The notes beneath the pieces are model-generated. The model did no database searches. It saw only the letters and a list, made by a program, of their open reading frames with translations, and was not told where the DNA came from. From an uncultured Bacilli bacterium (GTDB lineage Bacteria; Bacillota_I; Bacilli_A; RF39; UBA660), in the NCBI GenBank assembly GCA_947627385.1, contig CANQVV010000004.1:1-37134 (forward strand): a stretch of DNA of 37,134 bases. Reading direction: 5' to 3'. A program made the translations under genes and the position numbers. Below, one piece after another: positions 1-7,935 of this stretch. Numbering within the stretch: position 1 is the stretch's first letter; the number at the start of each line of letters is the position of its first letter.

Positions 1-72
1 AGTGCTAATATAATTTTGTAGGTTTTTCGACATTTTTATATTCGTCTTTTCCTACATTTTTATATTAGCACT
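1..72. repeat. 22-bp imperfect inverted repeat / hairpin at the 3' end of the Rpn-like gene
   Basis: The left arm AGTGCTAATATAATTTTGTAGG (1-22) pairs with the right arm at about 51-72 with about three mismatches, leaving a 28-nt loop. The right arm contains the last codons and stop of the neighbouring minus-strand gene. On the minus strand a short direct repeat AATATAAAAATGT also occurs twice inside it. It could be a transcription terminator without a clean T-run or one end of a small mobile element. The left edge lies at the window border, so its true extent is unknown. Confidence 0.55.
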
Positions 73-870
73 ATCAATTGCGCCTTCTTTAAGACCAATT
101 TTAAATCCTTTTTCTTTTCCTTCTTTTATTCCTTCTTCTAATCCTTCTTTTCTATATTCTTTTTTTAATGATCGCATTATTTTCTCTTGGTCTTCTTCAT
201 AACTTAAATGATTTATTACTACTCCATCTTTGGTTAATGTTAACATCTTCTCTTCATACTCCTTTACTACTTCATCTTTTTTACTTAACTTTTTTATTTC
301 TTCTATATTTGAATTTAACATTACTATATGTATATGTTCTTTATTCCCTTTGATACACTCATCATAACAAAGTTCTTTATATTTAGCAAGATTCACATCT
401 ATTATTTTAAAACTATTTGTATATCTTTTCCCTCTTTCTTTGCCAATTATATAATAGGTTTCTTTCATCGGTAAGCTTTTATTCATTTGATAGTTTAAAT
501 TTATTAATACTGTTTCCATCTCTTCTTCATATTCTCTTCCTCTTTCTACTATCTGAGAATAGTATGAACAATAATATGACAAGTTCCTTATCTTAATACT
601 TTTAGAATAATTACTATTTACTTCAACTAATATTTCTTTTCCTTTACTACTTGTTACTATCAAATCTGTTACTTTGACTCTTTCTTTTTTATTCCTTACC
701 TTTAAATTGGTATTCACAAATTCCTTTATATGGACTTCTTCTTCTAATATATCTTTTAAGACATATTCTAAGATTTTAGGATCTTTATGATTTCCTATTA
801 TAGTTTTAAATATGCGATCATACATTAGAATAGATTTTTCTTCTTGAAGCGTGATATTACCTCCTTTCAC
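52..870 (-). CDS. Rpn-family PD-(D/E)XK nuclease / putative transposase-like protein
   Basis: The protein resembles the Rpn (PDDEXK_2) family, recombination-promoting nucleases often annotated as putative transposases. The N-terminal half carries the nuclease-like pattern, an aspartate in VTDLIV (about residue 69) followed after a strand by the ILVEVN strand, with N or Q instead of K as is common in this family. The C-terminal quarter is a charged, glycine/glutamate-rich helix (KEGLEEGIKEGKEKG), also typical. The track start at 870 is a GTG that lies upstream of an excellent AAAGGAGG site, so it is unlikely. The codon at proper spacing from that site (850-852) is ACG, and the first downstream ATG is at 825. 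The gene ends abruptly inside a hairpin, and the usual C-terminal tail after the charged helix is not recognisable. It may be a decaying copy. Family call is fairly secure, functionality is not. Confidence 0.7.
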   Translation of the reverse strand: MKGGNITLQEEKSILMYDRIFKTIIGNHKDPKILEYVLKDILEEEVHIKEFVNTNLKVRNKKERVKVTDLIVTSSKGKEILVEVNSNYSKSIKIRNLSYYCSYYSQIVERGREYEEEMETVLINLNYQMNKSLPMKETYYIIGKERGKRYTNSFKIIDVNLAKYKELCYDECIKGNKEHIHIVMLNSNIEEIKKLSKKDEVVKEYEEKMLTLTKDGVVINHLSYEEDQEKIMRSLKKEYRKEGLEEGIKEGKEKGFKIGLKEGAIDSANIKM

Positions 871-925
871 TTTATATTTACGCTTTTTTATCTCTATTTC
901 CTTTTTTTTAGAAAAATTTTTGCAA
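860..925 (-). repeat. Copy A of a dispersed leader repeat
   Basis: The run CTTTATATTTACGCTTTTTTATC and its flanks, read on the minus strand as a leader that ends in GTGAAAGGAGG, recurs almost unchanged at 16229-16292 upstream of the C39 exporter gene. In both places it sits directly in front of a minus-strand gene and supplies the ribosome binding site. No mobile-element gene is attached. Confidence 0.6.
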
Positions 926-928
926 AAA

Positions 929-957
929 AAATCACAATTTATTATATTGTGACTTTT
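929..957 (-). terminator. Rho-independent terminator after deoD
   Basis: On the minus strand the sequence TCACAAT-ATAATAA-ATTGTGA forms a perfect 7-bp stem and is followed by a run of eight T. It lies 12-40 nt after the deoD stop and should end the deoD transcript. Confidence 0.75.
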
Positions 958-969
958 TAAATCTCATTT

Positions 970-1725
970 TTATTTAATAATGGCTTCTAAGGCCAAGGTA
1001 ATCATTTCGTTTAAACTTCTTTCTCTTTCTTCACCACTTAATACAACATTACTAAACTTTGAATCGACTGCTGTCAAAAGACAAGATGCTTCTTTTTTAA
1101 AATATTTAGCAATATGGAATAAAGCAAAAGCTTCCATTTCTTCACCAATAACATTTAATTCTTTTGGAATTCTATTTAACACTCTTTCATAATCAATATA
1201 TGGTCCAAAAACATCCATAGTGGTAATGTCACCAACATGTAATTTATAATTTAATTCTTTGGCTGTTTCAATAATCGTATCATTTAAGGCATTAGATGGA
1301 TAAGTTATATGATCTTGACAATCATTAAAAGTATAAGCAAAATTTGATTCTGAATAAGCACTACTTGCTAATATTAATTCTGGAACTTTAACAATAGGTC
1401 TAACGGCACCACAAGTACCAATTCGAATGATTTTAGCAACATCAAAATAATGGAATAATTCCCAAGCATATATACCCATACTTGGCATACCCATTCCTGA
1501 GGCCATAACAGTAACTCTTACTCCTTTATAAAATCCTGTATATCCTAACATATTTCTTAAATTAGCAACATTTTTATTATCAATTGTAAATTCTTCTTTA
1601 ATAGCGTTATCTAAAAAATTTTCAGCAATATATTTAGCTCTTAACGGATCACCAGGCATTAAAACAAGCGGAGCTATACTTCCCTTTTCAGCATTAATAT
1701 GAATTGGCTCCTCACTAATAAACAT
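970..1725 (-). CDS. deoD: Purine-nucleoside phosphorylase, DeoD type
   Basis: This is the hexameric bacterial purine-nucleoside phosphorylase, which splits purine (deoxy)nucleosides with phosphate to free base and (deoxy)ribose-1-phosphate in nucleoside salvage. Family motifs are in the right order: GDPLRAKYIAE near residues 25-35 (phosphate binding), GMGMPS at about 77-82, RIGTCGA at about 101-107 and EEMEAFAL in the active-site region near residue 194. Length 251 aa is slightly above the usual 235. The ATG at 1725 follows an AGGAGATG ribosome binding site. It appears to be a single-gene transcript, with its own terminator downstream and a palindromic upstream region. Confidence 0.95.
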   Translation of the reverse strand: MFISEEPIHINAEKGSIAPLVLMPGDPLRAKYIAENFLDNAIKEEFTIDNKNVANLRNMLGYTGFYKGVRVTVMASGMGMPSMGIYAWELFHYFDVAKIIRIGTCGAVRPIVKVPELILASSAYSESNFAYTFNDCQDHITYPSNALNDTIIETAKELNYKLHVGDITTMDVFGPYIDYERVLNRIPKELNVIGEEMEAFALFHIAKYFKKEASCLLTAVDSKFSNVVLSGEERERSLNEMITLALEAIIK

Positions 1726-1759
1726 TTAATCATCTCCTAATTATATTTTAGACTTAAAT

Positions 1760-1779
1760 AATGCATTAATAAATGCATT
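1760..1779. promoter_or_regulatory. Paired AATGCATT palindromes upstream of deoD
   Basis: AATGCATT occurs at 1760-1767 and again at 1772-1779. Each copy is itself a perfect palindrome, and together they form a symmetrical site 35-55 bp upstream of the deoD start, close to a TTGTCA -35-like hexamer (minus strand, 1791-1796). An operator for a nucleoside-responsive repressor is a reasonable guess, but no regulator gene is nearby. Confidence 0.35.
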
Positions 1780-1800
1780 TGATTTTAATTTGACAAGAAT

Positions 1801-2271
1801 TTACATAATTAATTGATTCGGATTTTTAAAATCTTTACTAGCCGTTTTGACAAAATCTGCACTACCAATAATGGTAACTAAACTATTTAAATGACTATTA
1901 TAATTTTTACTATAATCTAAATTAATTGTTACATTGACATTTAATTCTTGATATATTTTATTAACTTTTTCAACTAAATAAGTAATTGTACCTAAATTAT
2001 CTGAATTAATAAACAAGGTAAATGTTCCATTATGAAGAATTAAATCATGAATTATTCGTAAAATACTTAAAATATCACCCTCAGTTATTATTGTATTACC
2101 AACAATTGGTCCCGATAAGGCATTATCCTCTTTGGAAAATTCTAAATAATTAATAATTTCTGAACTATTAACATTTAAATCAGAAGAATTATCAGCACTA
2201 ACTAAGGCTTCAAAAATATCTTGTTCATTTTTTATACAATCTAAAAGTCTTTTAAAAACTTGATTATTCAT
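1801..2271 (-). CDS. Protein of unknown function, downstream partner of the 493-aa protein
   Basis: I do not recognise this protein. It is a soluble, acidic protein of 156 aa (from ATG 2271) with no membrane segment or signal peptide. The ATG at 2271 is preferred over the track GTG at 2283 because a GAGGGAC ribosome site lies just before it. The start overlaps the end of the upstream gene by 8 nt, so the two are translationally coupled and probably work together. Its C-terminal half alternates predicted strands and helices and ends with FKNPNQLIM. Confidence 0.7.
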   Translation of the reverse strand: MNNQVFKRLLDCIKNEQDIFEALVSADNSSDLNVNSSEIINYLEFSKEDNALSGPIVGNTIITEGDILSILRIIHDLILHNGTFTLFINSDNLGTITYLVEKVNKIYQELNVNVTINLDYSKNYNSHLNSLVTIIGSADFVKTASKDFKNPNQLIM

Positions 2272-3745
2272 TTTGTCCCTCACTTATATTACTATGCATA
2301 AATTGTAGTGCGTCTTCTAATCTATATGTCCCATTTATTTCATTATATAAATTTCTTTGCCAATTATTTATTGAAGTATGATATATTCTTCTAAATAAAT
2401 CATTAGATAGTGTCTTAAAATATTCATCTAATACAATATTAGGTGTTTTACTCATTTCCGTAAAATTATCTATATTCATAACATAACTGCAATAACCTTG
2501 GGCTGGAATATTACATTCATTATCTTCCCAAAATTTTTCTAAAACAATAACACCATTAGGATAAATAAAAGCATAATAACCATTTAAATTATTTAAGCCT
2601 TTAAGTGGTTTAGAAACAAAACCAGAATGATTTAAAATATCAATTCGCATATTAACATCTTTGATATCCTTAGTATCTAACATACTTTTAGGTATTTTTT
2701 CTTCGGCTAATAAACTTTTCCAGTTAACATTTATATCATCATTAAATAAACGATTTATTTTTTCCATTAAACTAATATCTTTATATTTTTCTTCTTCCCC
2801 TGATGCAGTAGCAATATTAGATAAATAAAATTTTTTCACTTCGGGATTTTCAGCCATTAATTTTTCATAATCATCAACAAATTGTCTTGAAGTATATCTT
2901 ATTTTTTGTCCTGACTCTTTTATATAAGTAACTTTAATAAAATAATTTGCATCTTCTTTTAGCATTTTTGTTAAAAGATTATGATAATGGAATAAATAAC
3001 TATGAGAATTATGTAATTCATGAGTTAATTTTTCAGAATTTAAATTGACTTCATATATTATTTTAGCAAATAATAAGAAAAATTTATCTGGACTAAAACA
3101 ATTATATAAAGCTTTATAATCTATATCTCTATCAAAGAAATTATCTAATTTTAAAATACCATTTTGAAATTTAGTAGTATTGTCATAAAGCATTGTTAGA
3201 TAATCTTTAAACTCCATTTCTCTTTTATAAGGAGCATAATCTTGCATGGCAGCTTCAAAATATTCGGAATTTATTTCATCTTCAATTAAAGTTTTAATTT
3301 TTTCCCCTTTTAATCTTAAAGCTTCGGAAAAAGCAGCATTAATGGCATCATTTCCCTCTTTAATATGACTTATTAATTCCTTTAAATAATTATTAGCTTC
3401 TTCTTCACTCTTCCCATAACGGTCTAAACTACCATTTAAAAAACTGCATAATTCAATATAAAAATCTGCTTTATTATAACGGAGAGTTCTACCAATATTA
3501 TTTTCCTTTGGTTTAGAAATAAGTCTCACATTAAAATCTAAAATAGCCTGAGTATCAAATATTTTTATAAGTTCATTTTCATAATTTTGATGATAAAATT
3601 CTTGAAATAAATTTTTATTATTTTCTATTTTAGCATTAGTAATTAAATTAGCAATCTCAAAAAGCCAATCACCTCGATATGAAGGAACTGGATCAAAGAC
3701 TAAACTAGCGCCATTTTGGCCTTCTAAAAATTTTTCAATTGCCAT
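2264..3745 (-). CDS. Large protein of unknown function
   Basis: No family recognised. The 493-aa protein (from the ATG at 3745; the track uses a GTG nine bases upstream) is soluble, rich in aromatic and acidic residues and mostly helical in appearance. There are no Walker, HTH or metal-binding motifs that I can see. An AGAAAGTGG ribosome site at good spacing supports the ATG. A TTTGAT / TATAAT promoter is visible upstream. It forms a two-gene operon with the overlapping downstream gene. Confidence 0.75.
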   Translation of the reverse strand: MAIEKFLEGQNGASLVFDPVPSYRGDWLFEIANLITNAKIENNKNLFQEFYHQNYENELIKIFDTQAILDFNVRLISKPKENNIGRTLRYNKADFYIELCSFLNGSLDRYGKSEEEANNYLKELISHIKEGNDAINAAFSEALRLKGEKIKTLIEDEINSEYFEAAMQDYAPYKREMEFKDYLTMLYDNTTKFQNGILKLDNFFDRDIDYKALYNCFSPDKFFLLFAKIIYEVNLNSEKLTHELHNSHSYLFHYHNLLTKMLKEDANYFIKVTYIKESGQKIRYTSRQFVDDYEKLMAENPEVKKFYLSNIATASGEEEKYKDISLMEKINRLFNDDINVNWKSLLAEEKIPKSMLDTKDIKDVNMRIDILNHSGFVSKPLKGLNNLNGYYAFIYPNGVIVLEKFWEDNECNIPAQGYCSYVMNIDNFTEMSKTPNIVLDEYFKTLSNDLFRRIYHTSINNWQRNLYNEINGTYRLEDALQFMHSNISEGQNE

Positions 3746-3771
3746 ATTAACCACTTTCTATTCTTAATATA

Positions 3772-3799
3772 ATTATATCATTTATTTTATTTCATCAAA
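3772..3799 (-). promoter_or_regulatory. Putative sigma-A promoter for the unknown two-gene operon
   Basis: On the minus strand TATAAT (3772-3777) lies 16 bp downstream of TTTGAT (3794-3799). The distance to the ATG at 3745 fits a short 5' leader. Confidence 0.45.
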
Positions 3800-3812
3800 G
3801 GAAAATAATAAT

Positions 3813-4277
3813 TCATTTGACATTATCTTTATTAATAATATGGACAATTTCAGGACTATTTATAATATCTAGTATTACATTCGGTAAAAATTTACTATTT
3901 TTAAGTTCTTCTAAACTTAACCATTTATATACTTCATCCTTACCTTCCACATTTATAATATCATTAATATCTTTATCTATTTTTATTTCATTTATAATTA
4001 ATATTTCATGATAATTTTTATGAGCATAGTTAGATTCAAAAAAATTTTCTATAATTGCTATTGTTTTAACAAAATTGGCATCAAGATTAGTTTCTTCTTT
4101 AAATTCTCTTAAAGTTGCTTCAATAGAACTTTCACCTAATTTGGGATGTCCGCCAATAAGGGTATAATAATCTGAGGCACCATCTTTTTGAACTAAAATT
4201 TTATTATTTTTTCTTACAACAATTCCTACTCGATAGTTAAAAACTATATCATTAAAATCAAAACGAATATCTGGCAT
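3813..4277 (-). CDS. Nudix hydrolase
   Basis: A 154-aa member of the Nudix superfamily, which hydrolyses nucleoside diphosphates linked to another moiety. The complete Nudix box is present at about residues 43-65: GHPKLGESSIEATLREFKEE fits GX5EX7REUXEE, so the metal-binding glutamates are intact. The substrate cannot be told from sequence. It follows the queuosine-salvage gene with about 9 nt between them and has a GGAGG ribosome site, so it is the last gene of the rlmCD operon. Confidence 0.9.
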   Translation of the reverse strand: MPDIRFDFNDIVFNYRVGIVVRKNNKILVQKDGASDYYTLIGGHPKLGESSIEATLREFKEETNLDANFVKTIAIIENFFESNYAHKNYHEILIINEIKIDKDINDIINVEGKDEVYKWLSLEELKNSKFLPNVILDIINSPEIVHIINKDNVK

Positions 4278-4286
4278 AGCTCCTCC

Positions 4287-5210
4287 TTAATAATGTTTAG
4301 TCAAAGTACGATGATATGGTTTCGTAATTTTACTTTTGTCTTGACCAAGTAACCAAATATAATCATTAATATCCATCCTCGATATTTTATTGTTCAATTT
4401 ATTAGCAATATAATCAATAACCACTAAGGTATTAGCGCGTATTTCTATTTCTTCTTCACTATTTTCCGGTAATTCTATCTTATTAATTATTTTATTTTCT
4501 AAGTTAGAACTATAATCTAATATACCTAAATTATTTAATACTTGGGGAATTTTATAATCAGCACAACCAACTAAGGAAGAATAATCTACCTTTATACCTT
4601 CTTTATATTCTCTTATATGTAAAATATCCGAAGTCAATAATTGAGCTCTTTTATAAAAATATACTTTTTTGCCTTTATATTCTGATATATCTTCTAAATA
4701 AGATAAATTAGTAATTAAATATTCTAAAAGTTCTATATCATTAGTTTTATCTTTAATTAAATCATAAAATTTTTGCCCATTTAAAAATTGGTGCATTAAA
4801 CATAAATTGTTATATCTATCTTTTAATAAAGGAATTGTATTATTTCCTTTTAAAAATTCTTGAAATTCTCTTTCACTCATTTGAAAAGATTGACCTTGAT
4901 GCATTCTCTTAGCTATTAAATACATAATCGCATAAGTACCATCAAGAATGCCTGTATTCGTTTTAATACTCCATTTATTATCTGCCCAAAAACAATAATC
5001 TCCGATTGTATGTAAAATAAGTAAATAATCCATAAGTTCAATAATTGACATATCTAAAATACCAAAAGGATTTGAAATTAACCAATGAGTATTATTTTTT
5101 AAATTAATATTTTTAATTATTTCATCTAATTTTTCATAATTAATTTTCACATTTTCGGAATTTTCTTGCACATATTTAGTTGATTTTTCTATTTTTAAAA
5201 ATAAATCCAT
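4287..5210 (-). CDS. Queuosine salvage protein (queuosine 5'-phosphate N-glycosidase-like)
   Basis: This 307-aa protein matches the Q_salvage family (formerly DUF2419; C9orf64/Qng1), which releases queuine base from queuosine 5'-phosphate so that it can be inserted into tRNA again. Recognisable family blocks are the FW-aDnkW region (about 79-86), the long helix after GILDGTYAIMYLI, and ADYKIPQVLNNLGIL (about 217-231), the ADYrvPQvLr-LGiL motif typical of the family. The C-terminal EIRAN...DYIWLLGQ segment also fits. It starts 3 nt after rlmCD with a GGAAA-type site inside the rlmCD end, so both are cotranscribed. Family assignment is by pattern memory and is confident; the precise substrate is family knowledge. 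Confidence 0.82.
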   Translation of the reverse strand: MDLFLKIEKSTKYVQENSENVKINYEKLDEIIKNINLKNNTHWLISNPFGILDMSIIELMDYLLILHTIGDYCFWADNKWSIKTNTGILDGTYAIMYLIAKRMHQGQSFQMSEREFQEFLKGNNTIPLLKDRYNNLCLMHQFLNGQKFYDLIKDKTNDIELLEYLITNLSYLEDISEYKGKKVYFYKRAQLLTSDILHIREYKEGIKVDYSSLVGCADYKIPQVLNNLGILDYSSNLENKIINKIELPENSEEEIEIRANTLVVIDYIANKLNNKISRMDINDYIWLLGQDKSKITKPYHRTLTKHY

Positions 5211-5213
5211 AAA

Positions 5214-6410
5214 TTATTTCCTTTCTAAAACGACAAAACTTTCAACATGATGAGTCCATTCAAACATATCAAGTAACATAAATTCTTTTATTTGATAATT
5301 TGGTTGCAATATTTTTAAATCTCTTATTAATGTATTAGGTTGACAAGAAACATAAATTATTTTTTTAATTTGTGAATCAATTATTTTATTTAATACATTT
5401 TTATGAACACCACTTCTAGGAGGATCTAAAATAATTGTGTCAAAAGTATTATTAATTTTATCTAACACGGCAGCAGTATCAGCACAAATAAAATCCACAT
5501 TTTTTTGATTATTTAATTTTTTATTCACAAAAGCATCCCTTATAGCATTATTAACTATTTCTACTCCTAAAACGTAAGATTTATTAGAAGCCGCAGCTAT
5601 ACTTAATGAACCAACACCACAATAAAAATCTAATATTTTTTGCGCATTAACAGTATACTTTTTTATTAAATCTAAAAGACAATTGCAAATAAAAGGATTA
5701 ACTTGAAAGAAAGAATTATAACTTACTTTAAATAAGTAATTACCTATTTTATCAATAAAATAATTATCTCCATAAATTGTTTTATTATTTTGAATAATGC
5801 CCACTATATTATGTTTATTTATTAAGATATCTATATTTTCTATATTATCTTTTGAATCAATAATTATTAGTAATTCATTTTTATAATTACATCTAATAGA
5901 TAAATTACCATTTTGAATATTTAATAAAGAAATATCTTTTAAAACATTATTAATAGCTAAATTAACTATATAACAATAGTCTATGGCTATTAAAGTATGA
6001 GTTTCATTTAGATAAAAACCAATTTTACCATTTACAATTTTTAAAGAAATTTTATTACGATAATTATAGGGATTTAAACATTTTTTTATCTCTTTTACGG
6101 TAATATCAAAATGATTAATTTTTAATAAATCATTAATATTATTTAATTTATATTCCAATGTTTCACTTAAAGAAATATTTAAAAAATCACAACCGCCACA
6201 TTGTTCAAAATAAGGACATTTGGCCTCTACCCGTAATTTTGATGGTTTAATAATATTGATTAATTTAGCTAAATAATATTTTGGCTTTTCTAAAATTATT
6301 TCAATATTAACTATATCACCTGGAATAGTTTTAGGTATAAAAACTATTTTGTTATTTAAATAACCTATTCCTCTTCCTAAATTGTCAAATTTAACTACTT
6401 CTATTTCCAT
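5214..6410 (-). CDS. rlmCD: 23S rRNA (uracil-C5)-methyltransferase, RlmCD/RumA type
   Basis: A SAM-dependent methyltransferase of the TrmA/RumA family that makes 5-methyluridine in 23S rRNA. An N-terminal TRAM-like domain (1-55) is followed by the 4Fe-4S cysteines C65, C71 and C74 (CPYFEQCGGC) and a fourth Cys at about 146. The SAM motif is ILDFYCGVGSL (about 259-269), then DPPRSG (about 329-334), the nucleophile Cys in VSCQPNTL (C356) and the C-terminal catalytic Glu in HHVESFVVLER. The 398-aa length is usual, but the upstream region lacks a clear ribosome site and a TATGAT -10-like box sits only about 20 nt before the ATG. In Bacillus the homologue RlmCD modifies two positions; that specificity is assumed. 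Confidence 0.9.
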   Translation of the reverse strand: MEIEVVKFDNLGRGIGYLNNKIVFIPKTIPGDIVNIEIILEKPKYYLAKLINIIKPSKLRVEAKCPYFEQCGGCDFLNISLSETLEYKLNNINDLLKINHFDITVKEIKKCLNPYNYRNKISLKIVNGKIGFYLNETHTLIAIDYCYIVNLAINNVLKDISLLNIQNGNLSIRCNYKNELLIIIDSKDNIENIDILINKHNIVGIIQNNKTIYGDNYFIDKIGNYLFKVSYNSFFQVNPFICNCLLDLIKKYTVNAQKILDFYCGVGSLSIAAASNKSYVLGVEIVNNAIRDAFVNKKLNNQKNVDFICADTAAVLDKINNTFDTIILDPPRSGVHKNVLNKIIDSQIKKIIYVSCQPNTLIRDLKILQPNYQIKEFMLLDMFEWTHHVESFVVLERK

Positions 6411-6513
6411 AAAATTAATATATCATAACTTGAAAAAAGAAAAAAGAGTTTATTTAAAAACATTAGAGTATTAAATTGGTAAAACTTGCCAATAATATTA
6501 ATAATTAAAGTAG

Positions 6514-7935
6514 GTGATTACCATAAATAAGATTGTTCAAAGAATTCAAAAGGAATTTCAAGATGTAGCAGATTTAAAAATTAAACAAATGCAAGTAAGT
6601 ACTTTTAAAAGTGTTTATGTAATTTATATTGAAACTATTTGTTCAAGTGATAAAATTAATGATTATATTTTAAAAGGCTTAACCAATTACCATAAAAATC
6701 ATAATTTAAATACTAATCTACCTGGTTCAAATACAGTTTTTATTAATAATTATGATGAAATTGAATTTTATTTAACTAATGGCTTTGCCATTATTATTAG
6801 TCATAAAGAAGTTATTGCTATTGAAGTTAAAGGAGATTTATCAAGAAGTATCTCTAATTCTATTCGTGAGCCATCACTATTTGGTCCCGAAGATTCATTT
6901 AATGAAAATTATCAAACTAATTTAGGACTTATAAAAAGAAGAATTAAAAGTAATACTTTTAAAACCAAAGAAGTTATTTTAGGAAGAAAAACAAAAACAA
7001 ATATTAGTATTAATTATTTAGATGATATTGCTGATTTAGATATGGTTAATAAAATAATTGCTAAACTGCAAAATATTGATGTTGATGGTGTTATTGATGT
7101 AGGTACTATTATTAATTATTTAGAAAGTGAAAATAAAACTGTATTTCCGACAATTAAAAGAACTGAAAGACCAGATTATGTTGTAACATCACTTTTAGAA
7201 GGTAAAATTGCCATTCTAACTGATACTTCACCTTTTGCCCTTATTTTACCAACATTTTTAGTAGATTTTATTAATCCCGTAAGTGATAATTATGAAAAAA
7301 GTATCAATGTGGGATTTATTAAAATATTAAGAGAATTATGTTTTATTTTTTCTATAATTGTTCCTGGGTTTTTTGTTGCTATCATGAATTATAATCAAGA
7401 AACAATACCATCTAGTTTACTGATTAATTTTAGTACCCAATCATCAGGAGTACCATTTCCCTCTATTATTGAAATTATTATGCTTTTAATAATTTGTGAT
7501 ATTTTAAGAGAAAGTGATTTAAGATTTCCATCCAATTTTGGTTCGGCAATTTCTATTTTAGGAGCCTTAATTATTGGTGAAGCTGCGGTTAATGCTGGAT
7601 TAGTATCACCTATTGCTATTATAATTGCTTCCTTCACTTTTATTACTAGTCTAATATTTAATGATTTAGAAATAAATAATGCTCTTCGTTTTTATCGTTA
7701 TTTATTCTTATTTTTAGCTTCTTTTTTTGGACTTTATGGCATATTTTTAGCCTTAATGATTTTCTTAATTAATGTTATTTCTATCCATTCTATTAATTCA
7801 CCATATTTTGCTCCCCTAGCCCCATATAATAAAGAATACTTTTATAAAACAATTTTAAAAAAGCAAGATTTAAAAAATACTAAAAGAAGTGATTTAACAA
7901 CCAAGAAAAATTTTAAGAAAGGAAGATTTAATTGA
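6514..7935 (+). CDS. gerA: Spore germination receptor subunit A (GerA family)
   Basis: GerA-family protein of the inner spore membrane, the A subunit of a nutrient germinant receptor. The hydrophilic N-terminal domain (1-255) contains the family blocks IREPSLFGPEDSFNENYQTN and LGRKTKTNISI; the RPDYV...LLEGKIAIL...SPFALILPT block leads into the membrane part (about 260-440) with several hydrophobic segments. Length 473 aa is normal. The track start is a GTG (6514) that overlaps the best ribosome site (TAGGTGAT). The codon at ideal spacing is ATA (6523), so the start is uncertain. It heads an A-C-B operon with a 4-nt overlap to the next gene. Confidence 0.93.
   Translation: MITINKIVQRIQKEFQDVADLKIKQMQVSTFKSVYVIYIETICSSDKINDYILKGLTNYHKNHNLNTNLPGSNTVFINNYDEIEFYLTNGFAIIISHKEVIAIEVKGDLSRSISNSIREPSLFGPEDSFNENYQTNLGLIKRRIKSNTFKTKEVILGRKTKTNISINYLDDIADLDMVNKIIAKLQNIDVDGVIDVGTIINYLESENKTVFPTIKRTERPDYVVTSLLEGKIAILTDTSPFALILPTFLVDFINPVSDNYEKSINVGFIKILRELCFIFSIIVPGFFVAIMNYNQETIPSSLLINFSTQSSGVPFPSIIEIIMLLIICDILRESDLRFPSNFGSAISILGALIIGEAAVNAGLVSPIAIIIASFTFITSLIFNDLEINNALRFYRYLFLFLASFFGLYGIFLALMIFLINVISIHSINSPYFAPLAPYNKEYFYKTILKKQDLKNTKRSDLTTKKNFKKGRFN

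Noticed and set aside
168-353. 61-aa plus-strand ORF rich in Leu
   Set aside because: Complement of the Rpn-like gene; the Leu bias comes from reading Lys/Glu codons backwards.
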